From a virus, in IMG/VR virus record IMGVR_UViG_3300042371_000472, positions 1-64,000 of that record: DNA of 64,000 nt; one strand, 5' to 3'. The notes beneath the pieces are model-generated. The model was not told where the DNA came from. It made no database searches and saw nothing but the letters and a program-made list of their open reading frames with translations. Below, one piece after another: positions 13,175-22,119 of this stretch. Position 1 is the first letter of the stretch; each line of letters starts with the position of its first letter. The position numbers and the translations under genes were made by a program.

Positions 13175-14452
13175 ATGTCTAAGTTTCTTACAAATATTGA
13201 TCTAAACGGCAATGAATTACAGAATGTTGTAATTCATAAAGCAGGTACTGCTCCTGCGACCAGCACAAAAACTGGTGGTTTGTATTTTGATACATCCCTT
13301 GATGGGGAAGACAACCCAAGAAACAAACTTAAGTACTACAACGGTAGTGCATGGGTGGAACTATCAGTTGGTCCTTCTGGTACTTGGCAACCAGCAGACG
13401 CTGACCTCACGGCTATTGCCGCCCTTACAGGTACCGCAGGTTTCCTTAAAACCAACGGTTCAGGAACCTGGTCAGTTGACACCAATACATATTTAACTTC
13501 AAGTACTGGTGTCAGTAGCGTCAACGCAAGCGTTGGTGCAGTCACGGGAGTGGCTGTAACTTCTGGGACCCTTGGTCAATTTGCGGCTACTACCTCATCT
13601 GCCCTTGCTGGTGTCATTTCAGATGAGACTGGCTCTGGTGCTCTTGTTTTTGGCACCTCACCAGCCATTACCACCAGTTTGACAACTGGCTCTTCTTCCT
13701 TTGACTTGCTTAACACCACAGTTGCTACTGTCAACTTTGCTGGTGCGGCTACTGCGGTCAATATTGGTGCTTCCAATAGCACCACCACAATCGCTGGTGA
13801 CTTGGTGGTCAACGGTACTACCACTACTATTAATAGCACTACTGTCACCGTAGACGATCTAAACATTGTCCTGGGTTCAGTAACTACCCCAACCAACAGC
13901 ACCGCAAATGGTGGAGGTATCACTGTTGCAGGTGGTGTAGATGGAGACAAAACCTGGAACTGGGTGTCTTCAACTAGTTCATGGACTTCTTCTGAGAACA
14001 TTGATCTTGCCTCAGGTAAAGTGCTTAAAATTGCTGGTACCCAGGTATTATCAGCAACTGAGTACACGGGCAATGCCTCAACAGCCACTACCGCTACCAA
14101 TGTTACTGGTGGTGCCGCTGGTTCAATTGTTTACCAGACTGGTTCTGGAGCAACAAGCACCTTGGCGTTACCAACTACTGGCACTGACCAAGTAATTAGT
14201 GACTTCCGCCTTGTTGGTGGCTCTTCAGCACCTGCATGGTCTGCTCGTAAATTTTCTAAAACTCTTTCAAGTTCTGCTACTTCTTACACCCTTACACATT
14301 TACTTGGTACCGCTGATTTAGTAGTTTCGGTATATGAAATTTCCACAGGAGAAGTTGTGTACGCTGATATTGTTAATACCAGCACTACAACAACTGTATA
14401 CTTTGCCACAGCCCCCACTTCAAACCAATACCGAGTCGTCATTCTTGCTTAA
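13175..14452 (+). CDS. Tail fibre protein
   Basis: This 425-residue fibre starts MSKFLTNIDLNGNELQNVVIH, a common head-binding opening. It has a GGLYFDTSLDGE...KLKYYNGSAWVEL segment (about 34-67) for fibre attachment. Next come ADLTAIAALTGTAGFLKTNGSGTWSVDTNTYL (a beta-prism style repeat found in T7-like and other fibres) and Thr/Ser/Gly-rich repeats. It ends in a beta domain with YRVVILA. The repeats are composed of short TTTI/NGTTT motifs. GAGG precedes the ATG. It probably forms a trimeric fibre. Confidence 0.85.
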   Translation: MSKFLTNIDLNGNELQNVVIHKAGTAPATSTKTGGLYFDTSLDGEDNPRNKLKYYNGSAWVELSVGPSGTWQPADADLTAIAALTGTAGFLKTNGSGTWSVDTNTYLTSSTGVSSVNASVGAVTGVAVTSGTLGQFAATTSSALAGVISDETGSGALVFGTSPAITTSLTTGSSSFDLLNTTVATVNFAGAATAVNIGASNSTTTIAGDLVVNGTTTTINSTTVTVDDLNIVLGSVTTPTNSTANGGGITVAGGVDGDKTWNWVSSTSSWTSSENIDLASGKVLKIAGTQVLSATEYTGNASTATTATNVTGGAAGSIVYQTGSGATSTLALPTTGTDQVISDFRLVGGSSAPAWSARKFSKTLSSSATSYTLTHLLGTADLVVSVYEISTGEVVYADIVNTSTTTTVYFATAPTSNQYRVVILA

Positions 14453-14472
14453 TCTGTCATTAAAGGACAACA

Positions 14473-15696
14473 GTGGCTAACTTTCTAAAGTCCCTCTTTG
14501 TTAAGGGGGTTGAAATTGATACAGCAGGAGCCTCTAATGGTGATGCCCTTGTATATAACGGAACTAAGTTTGGGGCGGCTTCTGTCGGTGGATCAGCAGT
14601 AGCGGCATTAAACGACCTTACAGATGTTGTTATTACAACACCCCTAGAGTTTCAAACTCTTGAATACAACGGCACAGAGTGGGTTAACACAAACTCTCCA
14701 AGCAGCGTATATGTAAGAAACGCCGAAGCAACAACGATTACAACTGGTACTTGCGTATATCTATTTGGTGCAACTGGCGACCATGCAACAGTAAAGAGGG
14801 CAGATAACAATAGTGACACTACTTCCGCTAAGACAGTTGGTGTTGTTAGTGCAAACATTGCGGCAAGCCAAAATGGCGTAGTTGTAACACAGGGGTATGT
14901 AGATGGTATTAATCTATCAACGGGATATACCGCTGGAGATGTGTTGTGGCTTGGTGAGTCTGGCGCATTTACAAAAACTAAGCCAACTGCCCCAGATCAC
15001 CTTGTATTCATCGGTGTAGTAGTTCGTGCCACTAATAACGGCATTATCTATGTTGCTACCCAAAATGGGTATGAGTTAGACGAACTTCATAATGTCGCCA
15101 TAAATGCTGGAACGCTTGCTACTGGTGATGTGATTCGCTACAACGCTTCTACTTCTTTGTGGGAGAACTCACAAGTAGTAGGCCCAACTGGTCCTACTGG
15201 GGCTACGGGTGCTACTGGTCCGCAAGGCCCAGAAGGCGCTCCTGGCATGAATGGCGCAAATGGTGATACTGGTCCGCAAGGTGATACGGGTCCGCAGGGA
15301 GCAACAGGAGCAACAGGAGCGCAGGGACCACAAGGACCAGGGTTTGAGTTTCTTGGTGAATGGGATTACGCAACGACCTACAACACTGGCGATGTTGTAA
15401 AAGTAACGCCAGCAGCATCATCAACTTACACACCGTCTGTCACTTACATATCTTTGGTAGATAGCAACTTAGACAACTCCCCTCCAGATTCGCCTACGGA
15501 ATGGGCTGTTTTGGTTACTGATGGTCCAGAAGGCCCCTCTGGAGTTACAGTTGTTTCTGACACCGCCCCAGTCGCGCCATCATCAGGCAACTTGTGGTTT
15601 AAGTCTGACACTGGCAACCTTCTTGTGTATTATGACTCGTATTGGATTGACGCAAGTGCGCCAAACTATGCAACTTTGGATGGAGGTAGCGCATAA
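14473..15696 (+). CDS. Tail fibre with collagen-like repeats
   Basis: This 407-residue protein starts at GTG (ribosome-like AAGGACA upstream). A globular N-terminal part (about 1-235) includes a beta domain with [21 protein letters not shown] and [22 protein letters not shown] collagen-like stretch of Gly-X-Y triplets (about 238-290, [17 protein letters not shown] and on) follows. C-terminal modules contain '[15 protein letters not shown]' and '[16 protein letters not shown]'. The collagen stretch would trimerise as a rod. Stop overlaps next ATG (TAATG). Confidence 0.85.
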   Translation: MANFLKSLFVKGVEIDTAGASNGDALVYNGTKFGAASVGGSAVAALNDLTDVVITTPLEFQTLEYNGTEWVNTNSPSSVYVRNAEATTITTGTCVYLFGATGDHATVKRADNNSDTTSAKTVGVVSANIAASQNGVVVTQGYVDGINLSTGYTAGDVLWLGESGAFTKTKPTAPDHLVFIGVVVRATNNGIIYVATQNGYELDELHNVAINAGTLATGDVIRYNASTSLWENSQVVGPTGPTGATGATGPQGPEGAPGMNGANGDTGPQGDTGPQGATGATGAQGPQGPGFEFLGEWDYATTYNTGDVVKVTPAASSTYTPSVTYISLVDSNLDNSPPDSPTEWAVLVTDGPEGPSGVTVVSDTAPVAPSSGNLWFKSDTGNLLVYYDSYWIDASAPNYATLDGGSA

Positions 15697-16487
15697 TGGC
15701 AATTGACTTCCCAAATAGCCCTACCGCAGGTGACCTCTATACCGCTGGTGGTAAGACCTGGCAGTGGAATAGCACCTATTGGTCTGCTTATGGCACCAGC
15801 CCAGTTTTACGCGCATCTGATGCGCCCCCATCTTCGCCTAACGCAAACGATCTTTGGTATGAAACAGACACTGGTCGCTTATTTGCCTATGTTGGAACAG
15901 CGTGGGTTGAGGTGGGTAACGCCGTAGATATTGCTGGGGCATTACAACCTGGTCAGGTGACTGCTTTGAGTGCGGTTACTACTTTGACTTCGGATGATGT
16001 GTTTCCTGTGGTTGATAATCCTGCTAGTGCTACGGCTTCTAATAAGATTACTTACGGCAACCTTGTAACTAATATGTCTACAAGCATTAGCACTACTGGT
16101 GGCGTATGGACTGACTACACACCTACCCTTGTGCAAAGTTCGGCGGTCACTAAAACTGTTGTTCTTGCAAGATATTTTCAATTTCAAAAACTTGTTATTG
16201 TCACAATAGTCATGAATGTTACGGGTTCTGGTGTTAATGCTAATGCCGTAACTGTTGGTCTACCTATAGCAGCACGAACCAATGTAAACCAAATAGTTGG
16301 AAGTGGTTACATTTTTGATAACGGTGGAGTTGGCCCTCAGTTTACTTATAACTGTTCAGCCTATCTGTCTACCACTACATCATTTTTGGCTCTTTATCAA
16401 GCAGGAAGTCCATGGGGTTCTAACCCTAGTTATGCTTTAGCAAGTGGCGACCAACTTGCATTTGTACTTACTTATGAGGCGGCATAA
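15696..16487 (+). CDS. Tail fibre protein
   Basis: This 263-residue protein opens with IDFPNSPTAGDLYTAGGKTWQWNSTYWSAY, a fibre attachment module, followed by NDLWYETDTGRLFAYVGTAWVEV. A Thr/Ser-rich link (about 100-130) leads to a C-terminal beta domain (about 140-263). The same opening module recurs in the next gene ([27 protein letters not shown]), so the two are modular paralogues with different tips. Overlaps both neighbours at TAATG junctions. Confidence 0.8.
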   Translation: MAIDFPNSPTAGDLYTAGGKTWQWNSTYWSAYGTSPVLRASDAPPSSPNANDLWYETDTGRLFAYVGTAWVEVGNAVDIAGALQPGQVTALSAVTTLTSDDVFPVVDNPASATASNKITYGNLVTNMSTSISTTGGVWTDYTPTLVQSSAVTKTVVLARYFQFQKLVIVTIVMNVTGSGVNANAVTVGLPIAARTNVNQIVGSGYIFDNGGVGPQFTYNCSAYLSTTTSFLALYQAGSPWGSNPSYALASGDQLAFVLTYEAA

Positions 16488-17677
16488 TGGCTATTACTTT
16501 TCCAGCATCACCAACAAACGGTCAGGTCTTTACTTCAGGCAGTAAGTCATGGCAGTGGGATGGCACAACCTGGATTTCTTACGCCGCTAATATTTCACCG
16601 TCTGTCTTTAAGGTAGACGCAACTAACGCTAGGGTTGGTGTCAATAATCAGTCTCCTGCGTATGCGTTGGATGTTAATGGCACTATTGAGGGAACACAGT
16701 TTTTGCAGGGTACGGATTATCTAAGTCCGTATCAGGGTTTTCGTAACAAGATCATTAACGGTGACTTTAGTATTAACCAACGAGGTTTTACCAGTTTAAC
16801 TACTGGCGCATACTTTTTTGATAGATGGACATTTGGCAATAACACGGGAACTGTCACAGTTACACCACAAACTTTTACTGTTGGCTCGCCTGCTGCAACA
16901 GGGTATGAGTCACCAAATTATGCAAGACAAGTTGTGTCTGGTCAATCGGGTACTTCTGCTATTGCATATATTGCTCAGTTGATTGAGGATGTTAGAACAT
17001 TTGCGAACAGTACAATTACTGTTTCTTTTTATGCAAGAGCATCAAGTGGTACACCAAAAATTGCATTAGAAATACTTCAAAACTTTGGTACTGGTGGTTC
17101 ACCTTCATCATTTGTTTCTACTTATGCAGGACAAGCAACTATTAACACAAGTTGGACTAGATATTCCATAACTACCACTATCCCAAATATCAACGGTAAA
17201 ACTATTGGCTCTACTGCTAACACTTCATCTTTACAGATACAATTATGGACATCCGCTGGTACTGATTTTAACTCTCGTACTGGTTCACTTGGTATTCAGA
17301 GTAATACTTTTGATATTTGGGGTGTTCAGGTTGAGCGTGGCAGTGTTGCTACACCTTTTGAACAGCGACCTATTGGTACGGAACTAGCGTTATGCCAACG
17401 GTATTACTATAAATCAGGCTATGTATGGGGCAATGTTTTGGGCAGTGGATTTATTGCAAACAACAGCAACCAGTTTGGTGAGGCTTTTCGTTTTGATTTC
17501 CCAACAACAATGAGAGCAACTCCAACATTGACTTACACATTTTTTAATAATGATAATGCTGTTGTGTTAAGCACTGGCTCTACTGCAAATTGTGTTATTT
17601 TGCGTGAAACTTGTATCAATACTAATTTTCCATATTCTAGTTTTTCTTTTGACTATGTAGTATCGGCGGAACTATGA
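16487..17677 (+). CDS. Tail fibre with CBM-like domain
   Basis: This 396-residue fibre begins with the same WQWDG attachment module as the gene before it. It then has [23 protein letters not shown] (a repeat of phage and adhesin fibres) and [17 protein letters not shown]...YFFDRW (about 85-108). The last marks the carbohydrate-binding-like jelly roll of many fibres. '[19 protein letters not shown]' closes the jelly roll. The tip is probably a receptor-binding domain. It overlaps the next ATG. Confidence 0.8.
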   Translation: MAITFPASPTNGQVFTSGSKSWQWDGTTWISYAANISPSVFKVDATNARVGVNNQSPAYALDVNGTIEGTQFLQGTDYLSPYQGFRNKIINGDFSINQRGFTSLTTGAYFFDRWTFGNNTGTVTVTPQTFTVGSPAATGYESPNYARQVVSGQSGTSAIAYIAQLIEDVRTFANSTITVSFYARASSGTPKIALEILQNFGTGGSPSSFVSTYAGQATINTSWTRYSITTTIPNINGKTIGSTANTSSLQIQLWTSAGTDFNSRTGSLGIQSNTFDIWGVQVERGSVATPFEQRPIGTELALCQRYYYKSGYVWGNVLGSGFIANNSNQFGEAFRFDFPTTMRATPTLTYTFFNNDNAVVLSTGSTANCVILRETCINTNFPYSSFSFDYVVSAEL

Positions 17678-17853
17678 TGGCATATAAACTCATTGCTGAA
17701 ATTACCCCAAGAGGGGACTTGTTCTACCATGAAGCAGTTTTACGAATTGAAGATAATGCTAGAGTGCCGTTTGACCCCGCTAACTCTGACTATCAAAAGT
17801 ATCTAGCATGGCTCGCTGAAGGTAACACCCCCGAAGAATGGACGGCTGAATAA
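17674..17853 (+). CDS. Small fibre-associated protein
   Basis: This 59-residue protein starts at the ATGATG after an overlap with the previous stop (ATGA); the second ATG at 17677 is equally possible. It has a [11 protein letters not shown] opening, then an [29 protein letters not shown] block (about 25-54). Such 'F-D-x-x-N-x-D-Y-x-x-Y-L-x-W-x-x-x-GN-x-P' proteins accompany tail fibres and may act in fibre assembly. It fills the gap between two fibre genes exactly. Confidence 0.7.
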   Translation: MMAYKLIAEITPRGDLFYHEAVLRIEDNARVPFDPANSDYQKYLAWLAEGNTPEEWTAE

Positions 17854-18398
17854 TGGCTCGTAACGCACTCATTCAATTACGGCGTGATACCGCCGCTAAC
17901 TGGACCTCAACTAACCCAACTCTTGCCTCAGGTGAAATGGGCTTTGAAACAGACACAGGAAAACTCAAAGTTGGAACTGGTTCTACGGCATGGACATCTT
18001 TGCTGTATGCAACTGATGCTTCTGAAATTACTGGAACTGTTATTAATGGGACAACCACAACTGGTGCGAGTGGTGTCGGTTACATGGGTCTGCCTCAAAA
18101 TACTACTACCACAGGTTCTTATACGATAGTTGCGGCTGATGCTGGGAAACACATTTATTCCACTGCGACTCGCACAATAACCATTCCCTCTAATGCAAGC
18201 GTTGCTATGCCTATTGGTACCACTATTACTTTTGCTAACGCTACAGGCGCAACCGCAACTATTGCAATCACATCTGACACTTTACTTTTGGTTAGTAGTG
18301 GAACAACTGGTTCTAGAACTCTTGCCCCATTTGGAATGGCAACTGCTGTTAAAGTTGCTTCAACGACATGGATGATTAGCGGAAACGGATTGACCTAA
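17853..18398 (+). CDS. Tail fibre-like protein (repeat-module type)
   Basis: This 181-residue protein opens with IQLRRDTAANWTSTNPTLASGEMGFETDTGKLKVGTGSTAW (about 6-47). This is the module seen at the start of many phage fibre or hyaluronidase-like proteins. The rest is beta- and Thr-rich, with a C-terminal domain resembling a fibre cap. The stop/start overlaps on both sides place it in the fibre operon. Confidence 0.75.
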   Translation: MARNALIQLRRDTAANWTSTNPTLASGEMGFETDTGKLKVGTGSTAWTSLLYATDASEITGTVINGTTTTGASGVGYMGLPQNTTTTGSYTIVAADAGKHIYSTATRTITIPSNASVAMPIGTTITFANATGATATIAITSDTLLLVSSGTTGSRTLAPFGMATAVKVASTTWMISGNGLT

Positions 18399-19228
18399 TG
18401 GCTGGTGTTGTTTCTGGTTTAATTGGGAGCAGTAGAAGTAGTTTGTATACTACTGGTGGCATTACATGGACTACTGCTGGCACTGGCTATAAGGGTGTCT
18501 ATTTCCAATCTAGCGGTACATTCACCATATTAAATGGCGTTAGAGATATTGAAACTTTTGTGATATCAGGCGGAAGTGGTGGAGGTGGTGGTGCCAATTT
18601 TTATAATTATGCACAATCTGGCGGAGGTGGTGGTGCTGCTGGCAATAAAACAAACTCAACTATTAGTAATGCTCCTCTTGGTGCCTATACCATAACTGTA
18701 GGTGGAGGTGGGGCTGGTGGAACTAGGGCGGTTGTATTTGATTATGATGGAGGTGCTGGAGGTACTGGAGGTACTGGAGGTACTTCATCTATTGCTAAAT
18801 CTGGTATAACTACTATTTCAAGAACTGGGCCAACTGGTGGTACTGGTGGGTATGTTAACTATAATGTCCAATACTGGCTTGGTGGTACTGGTGCATCAAA
18901 TGTTTTATATAGTGGTGCAAATGGGTCTGCATTTGGGGGTTCGCAGTATCGCTATATGGGTGGAGGCGGTGGAGCAGGTGCTGGTGGTAACGGTTCTGGA
19001 CCTAGTTTCTCCCTTATTTACGATGGCGGAGTAGGTGGTGCTTCTGGGTTTATTACTGGGAGTGATGTATACGGTTATGGTGGGTATGGTGGCACAGCGT
19101 ATGGTCGTTATGGGTCTAATTTAGTGGTGGGTTCAGGTGGTGCAGGCGGTGCAGGTGCGGATGATGCAACCTACGGTCCAGGGTTTACGGGTTATGGTGG
19201 TGGAGTATATTTAAGGTGGTTAATATGA
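18398..19228 (+). CDS. Glycine-rich tail fibre adhesin
   Basis: This 276-residue protein has a beta N-terminus (about 1-55) and then extended Gly-rich tracts (about 58-265; for example GGSGGGGGANFYNY, GGAGGTGGTGG). Such proteins resemble the polyglycine-II adhesin tips of T-even-like phages (gp38-type) and other glycine-rich fibre tips. The Tyr/Ser/Asn residues between glycine runs would contact the receptor. It overlaps both neighbours by a few bases. Strong low-complexity composition. Confidence 0.75.
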   Translation: MAGVVSGLIGSSRSSLYTTGGITWTTAGTGYKGVYFQSSGTFTILNGVRDIETFVISGGSGGGGGANFYNYAQSGGGGGAAGNKTNSTISNAPLGAYTITVGGGGAGGTRAVVFDYDGGAGGTGGTGGTSSIAKSGITTISRTGPTGGTGGYVNYNVQYWLGGTGASNVLYSGANGSAFGGSQYRYMGGGGGAGAGGNGSGPSFSLIYDGGVGGASGFITGSDVYGYGGYGGTAYGRYGSNLVVGSGGAGGAGADDATYGPGFTGYGGGVYLRWLI

Positions 19229-19638
19229 GTCATTGGGCACGAATAGATGAAAATAATATTGTTACTGATGTTCTAGTTGGCAATAATGATGAACCCGACG
19301 AAGGCTACCAATGGTTTGTTGACAACCTTGGTGGAAGATGGATTCAAACATCCGTTAACACTCACGGTGGTATTCATAAGAATGGCAAAGAACCAGTACG
19401 GAAAAACTATGCTGGAATTGGTTACACATACGATGAAGCATTAGATGCTTTTATTCCACCCAAGCCAACAGAATTTCCCTCATTTGTCGTTGACCCCGAA
19501 ACAGGTTTATGGACTACTCCTGTTCCACGACCAGATGGCGATGAACCTTGGGGATGGAATGAATCTGCTCAAGAGTGGGTTATTATGGATATTCCAGTAC
19601 TAGAAAATGAAGTGTTACCCCCAACAACAGGAGAATAA
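19225..19638 (+). CDS. Conserved fibre-region protein
   Basis: The 137-residue product starts at the ATG that overlaps the previous TGA (MSHWARIDENNIV). Known aquatic phages carry similar proteins near tail fibres, with 'GGxWIQTSxNT' (about 35-46), 'YAGIGYTYDEALDAFIPPKP' (about 62-81), 'GLWTTPVPxP' and 'WGWNESAQEW'. Trp- and Pro-rich blocks suggest a structural or virion-surface role. A GTG codon at 19216 would give three more residues but lacks support. Confidence 0.75.
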   Translation: MSHWARIDENNIVTDVLVGNNDEPDEGYQWFVDNLGGRWIQTSVNTHGGIHKNGKEPVRKNYAGIGYTYDEALDAFIPPKPTEFPSFVVDPETGLWTTPVPRPDGDEPWGWNESAQEWVIMDIPVLENEVLPPTTGE

Positions 19639-19641
19639 ATA

Positions 19642-19782
19642 ATGTCTAATGTACAACTAGATGTCAACAAGATTGTTGAATCGCTCGTCAACCAGATTTC
19701 ACAGCAGGCCCAGCGTATCGCTGTCCTAGAGGCTACGATTGATGCTATACAGAAAGCCAATAACGAGGAAGTTACTGAGTAA
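19642..19782 (+). CDS. Small helical protein
   Basis: This 46-residue protein is almost entirely helical with heptad-like hydrophobics (IVESLVNQISQQAQRIAVLEATIDAIQKA), so a coiled coil is likely. It sits between two structural genes with 3 and 2 base gaps and a GGAG ribosome site. It may be a fibre chaperone or trimerisation partner; that is inference. Confidence 0.65.
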   Translation: MSNVQLDVNKIVESLVNQISQQAQRIAVLEATIDAIQKANNEEVTE

Positions 19783-19784
19783 CT

Positions 19785-20045
19785 ATGTTTAACCCAGGTG
19801 GCAAGATTTATAGGGCGCTCGTTAAGTCGTCCGACAGCACCACGGGTGAAATCTATGTGTCTTTGCCCCATGTTATGGGTGAAAATAGTTATCTACCTCT
19901 GTCTTATGTGGATAGGGAGGCAATTGGTGGCGTCTGGTCCGTACCCACACCGGGTGATATGATTATCGTTGCAAGCGACGACGACCAGTTTTCTAATGTA
20001 TTCTGGTTAAAGACAACTACTGGAACCGACGGCGGTTCAGCCTAA
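19785..20045 (+). CDS. OB-fold-like baseplate/spike protein
   Basis: The 86-residue sequence reads as a small beta barrel. GEIYVSLPHVMG (about 22-33), VWSVPTPGDMIIVASDDDQFSNVFWLK (about 50-76). The 'V-P-x-x-G-D-x-[IV]-x-V-A-x-x-D-x-x-x-x-[NY]-x-[FW]-[WL]' pattern is typical of the OB domain of tail spike and hub proteins (gp5/gpV type). Its placement next to the endolysin is a phage gene-order habit. Could be a fibre plug. Confidence 0.5.
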   Translation: MFNPGGKIYRALVKSSDSTTGEIYVSLPHVMGENSYLPLSYVDREAIGGVWSVPTPGDMIIVASDDDQFSNVFWLKTTTGTDGGSA

Positions 20046-20056
20046 AGGAGATACTT

Positions 20057-20866
20057 ATGAATTACCCCTGCATCAAATTGGTGGTCCCAACCGCTCTCAA
20101 ACAGTATAAGAACGGTCAGTTAGCACCAAGCGTTTTGGCTTCCGTTAAAACTGGCGGAAAGATGTACGCACCAGTTGCAGAGCAATTCAATAAGTTGTAC
20201 GACGCCGCTCTCGCCGCTGGCTTCAAGTTGAAGAATGTGGGCGACTACCGCTCATTTGAAGGTCAACTAACAATGTTTATGGACCGCTATGTCACCGAAG
20301 ATACTGGTACTGGCGTTACACGCAAGTACGAGGGTAAGACATGGTACCTCAAGAAGGGTAAAGCCCCTTCAGCCGCTCCAGACCCCACGGGTCTCAAGGG
20401 TTCAAACCATGGCTGGGGTCTCGCAATTGACCTTGGTTATGATGTCAACGGCAAACTTACCTCAATGGGTGGCAAGTGTTTTGAGTGGATGTGCGCTAAT
20501 GCCCCCTCATATGGTTTCTACTTGCAGGGTTCTGACCCTAAGTCAAAAGAGTTTGAGGCATGGCACTGGCAGTACTGCCTCGGTGATGCCACCCCTAATG
20601 GCGCACCCGCTCCCGTAGCACCAGCCACCGCTCCTGCACCTGCTCCAGCAGGCGCACCCGCACTTACTTTTACTTACCCAGGAACACCCGTTAAGCAGGG
20701 TTCAAAGGGTGACGCCGTCAAGTTGGTTCAGGCAATCGTTGGCGCAAAGCCCGATGGTGACTTTGGTGCCAAGACCCATGAACTTGTCCGTAACTGGCAG
20801 AAGTCCAAGGGTCTTACTTATGATGGCGTTGTTGGTCCGACGACATGGAAAGCCATGTTCGGCTGA
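20057..20866 (+). CDS. Endolysin: VanY-type peptidase with PG-binding domain
   Basis: This 269-residue enzyme should cut peptide crosslinks in host peptidoglycan. The M15/VanY catalytic domain covers about 10-175. GDYRSFEGQ (62-70) is the entry motif, SNHGWGLAIDLG (116-127) holds zinc ligands H118 and D125, and FEAWHWQY (166-173) holds the general base E167 and ligand H170. A Pro/Ala-rich linker (about 182-205) joins a C-terminal PG_binding_1 domain (about 210-269), with VKQGSKGDAVKLVQ and FGAKTHELVRNWQKSKGL. There is no signal peptide, so export would need a holin. An AAAGGAG ribosome site precedes the ATG. Confidence 0.9.
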   Translation: MNYPCIKLVVPTALKQYKNGQLAPSVLASVKTGGKMYAPVAEQFNKLYDAALAAGFKLKNVGDYRSFEGQLTMFMDRYVTEDTGTGVTRKYEGKTWYLKKGKAPSAAPDPTGLKGSNHGWGLAIDLGYDVNGKLTSMGGKCFEWMCANAPSYGFYLQGSDPKSKEFEAWHWQYCLGDATPNGAPAPVAPATAPAPAPAGAPALTFTYPGTPVKQGSKGDAVKLVQAIVGAKPDGDFGAKTHELVRNWQKSKGLTYDGVVGPTTWKAMFG

Positions 20867-20872
20867 TAAACA

Positions 20873-21445
20873 GTGGCGACTAAAAAACGAGGATTAGGTC
20901 CAGCCGCCCTAAGTGTCTGGGACAGATTAGAACAAGGAAAAGAAGACGGTGGCTCTACGGGCCGCATAGATAAAACTACAGGCGCCCGTCTGCCACCTAC
21001 TGACCTTGCACAGGGGTTAAACGCTCTTATCCCAAGCGGTGGCGACTTTGAGGTCTACTGGGTACAACCAGTAGACCAGTACTACATGGGTCCGACCAAG
21101 AGTTCTTGCGTCGTGGCTCATGTGTTCATTCCCGTTGCTACTAGGGATGAAGTAACTGAAGACATGGGTATTGGGGACAGCGTTGATGAGGGCATAGATA
21201 TCCTTTCTAAGCAATTCTCTAGAATACGAAAGACTGACCGATCCAAGGGCGGTTCCTCATATAACATCCTCGGATATGTATATGTGATGTTTCGTAACCG
21301 CGCTGGAGTCACCAGTGGCGTTTACAAATATGGACCCATGCCGTTAGACATCTACCGCAATTATCGTGAGTACAGTTCTAAGGGTAAGGGTATTAGACAG
21401 ATTCTTGAACCATTTGGATACACTAAGAGCAATTGGCCCGTTTAA
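20873..21445 (+). CDS. KTSC-like domain protein
   Basis: The 190-residue product starts at GTG. Its C-terminal part (about 145-185), SGVYKYGPMPLDIYRNYREYSSKGKGI, resembles the KTSC domain in its 'V-Y-x-Y-x-x-[VM]-P-x-x-x-Y-x-x-[FY]' pattern. KTSC proteins often act near DNA or RNA metabolism or tail genes. The N-terminal 130 residues are unrecognised. It lies between endolysin and terminase genes, 6 bases after the endolysin stop. Confidence 0.5.
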   Translation: MATKKRGLGPAALSVWDRLEQGKEDGGSTGRIDKTTGARLPPTDLAQGLNALIPSGGDFEVYWVQPVDQYYMGPTKSSCVVAHVFIPVATRDEVTEDMGIGDSVDEGIDILSKQFSRIRKTDRSKGGSSYNILGYVYVMFRNRAGVTSGVYKYGPMPLDIYRNYREYSSKGKGIRQILEPFGYTKSNWPV

Positions 21446-21460
21446 CAACAAGGAATTACA

Positions 21461-21868
21461 ATGAGAGCATTTCTAGCCATGTCAGCATGGTTGGCGTCAA
21501 TCGTTTGGGTAATAGTAAGCGTTATCCTTATGTCCCCCATGACAGGCATCGCCCTACTGATTAGTTGTTTCATATCGTTCCTAATATTCAGGGATACCAT
21601 GAACGCCGTGCAGGCAGTCGGTCCCGTGTACTGGATTTGTAGAGATATTGTTCCCCCTAATACCCGCCTTTTTGCGTGGGGGTTTATGCGCCAGACATCT
21701 GCTCCTTGGCGCGTCGGTAAAGGCATCCAAATACGCTTTAAAAAGCACACCTTTCAAATCGGACTTTCTCGTAAAGGTAAGCAGGTATCTGATGACACTG
21801 GCTTGCTATATGCTGTCCAAGGGCGGTATCTTGATGACAAGCCTAAGGAAATCAGGGACTGGAAATGA
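21461..21868 (+). CDS. Membrane protein, two helices
   Basis: This 135-residue protein has two hydrophobic segments (about 4-25 and 27-45) and then a soluble basic C-terminal region (about 60-135). The product is not recognised. The position after the endolysin could make it part of lysis, possibly an unusual holin, but its large tail is not typical. A ribosome site AAGGAAT precedes the ATG. The stop overlaps the next ATG. Confidence 0.55.
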   Translation: MRAFLAMSAWLASIVWVIVSVILMSPMTGIALLISCFISFLIFRDTMNAVQAVGPVYWICRDIVPPNTRLFAWGFMRQTSAPWRVGKGIQIRFKKHTFQIGLSRKGKQVSDDTGLLYAVQGRYLDDKPKEIRDWK

Positions 21869-22086
21869 TGAGACGCAAACCTAAGACTGATCTCCCAAAG
21901 ATTGCCCGACTCCAAAAGATGACTAAGAGTGAGTTAGCCACATGGGGAGAGCAGTGCCTGATCTACACCTGCCAGTCATTTGATAACTGGCGTTACCGTG
22001 ATGGGACTAATGCTGAGGTACTCCAGGCCGCAGAAGTATTCCACGAGATATTAAAAGAAATCGCCTCCAGAGATATCAGTAAGTAA
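21865..22086 (+). CDS. Small unknown protein
   Basis: This 73-residue protein is basic at its start (MMRRKPKTDLPKIARLQKM) and mostly helical. A Cys-containing helix (WGEQCLIYTCQSFDNW) lies near residues 27-42. No family is recognised. It directly precedes the terminase large subunit, where a small terminase subunit is often found. It is shorter than usual for that role and lacks a visible HTH. Confidence 0.55.
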   Translation: MMRRKPKTDLPKIARLQKMTKSELATWGEQCLIYTCQSFDNWRYRDGTNAEVLQAAEVFHEILKEIASRDISK

Positions 22087-22106
22087 TACTGCCTTGATTT
22101 TTGTTT

Positions 22107-22119
22107 TATACTTACTCTT
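22107..22119 (+). promoter_or_regulatory. Leaderless promoter for terminase
   Basis: TATACT at 22107-22112, preceded by a T-rich run (TTTTTGTTT), is followed by seven bases and the ATG at 22120. There is no ribosome site. Consistent with the other leaderless promoters. Confidence 0.65.

Noticed and set aside
13576-14100. 174-residue minus-strand frame opposite a tail fibre
   Set aside because: Simple-sequence antisense of a Thr/Ser/Gly-rich fibre; the plus-strand gene has clear fibre motifs.
20261-20285. QLTMF in the endolysin as another clamp-binding motif
   Set aside because: It lies in the YRSFExQ helix of the VanY fold, where similar residues are common, so it is explained by the fold.
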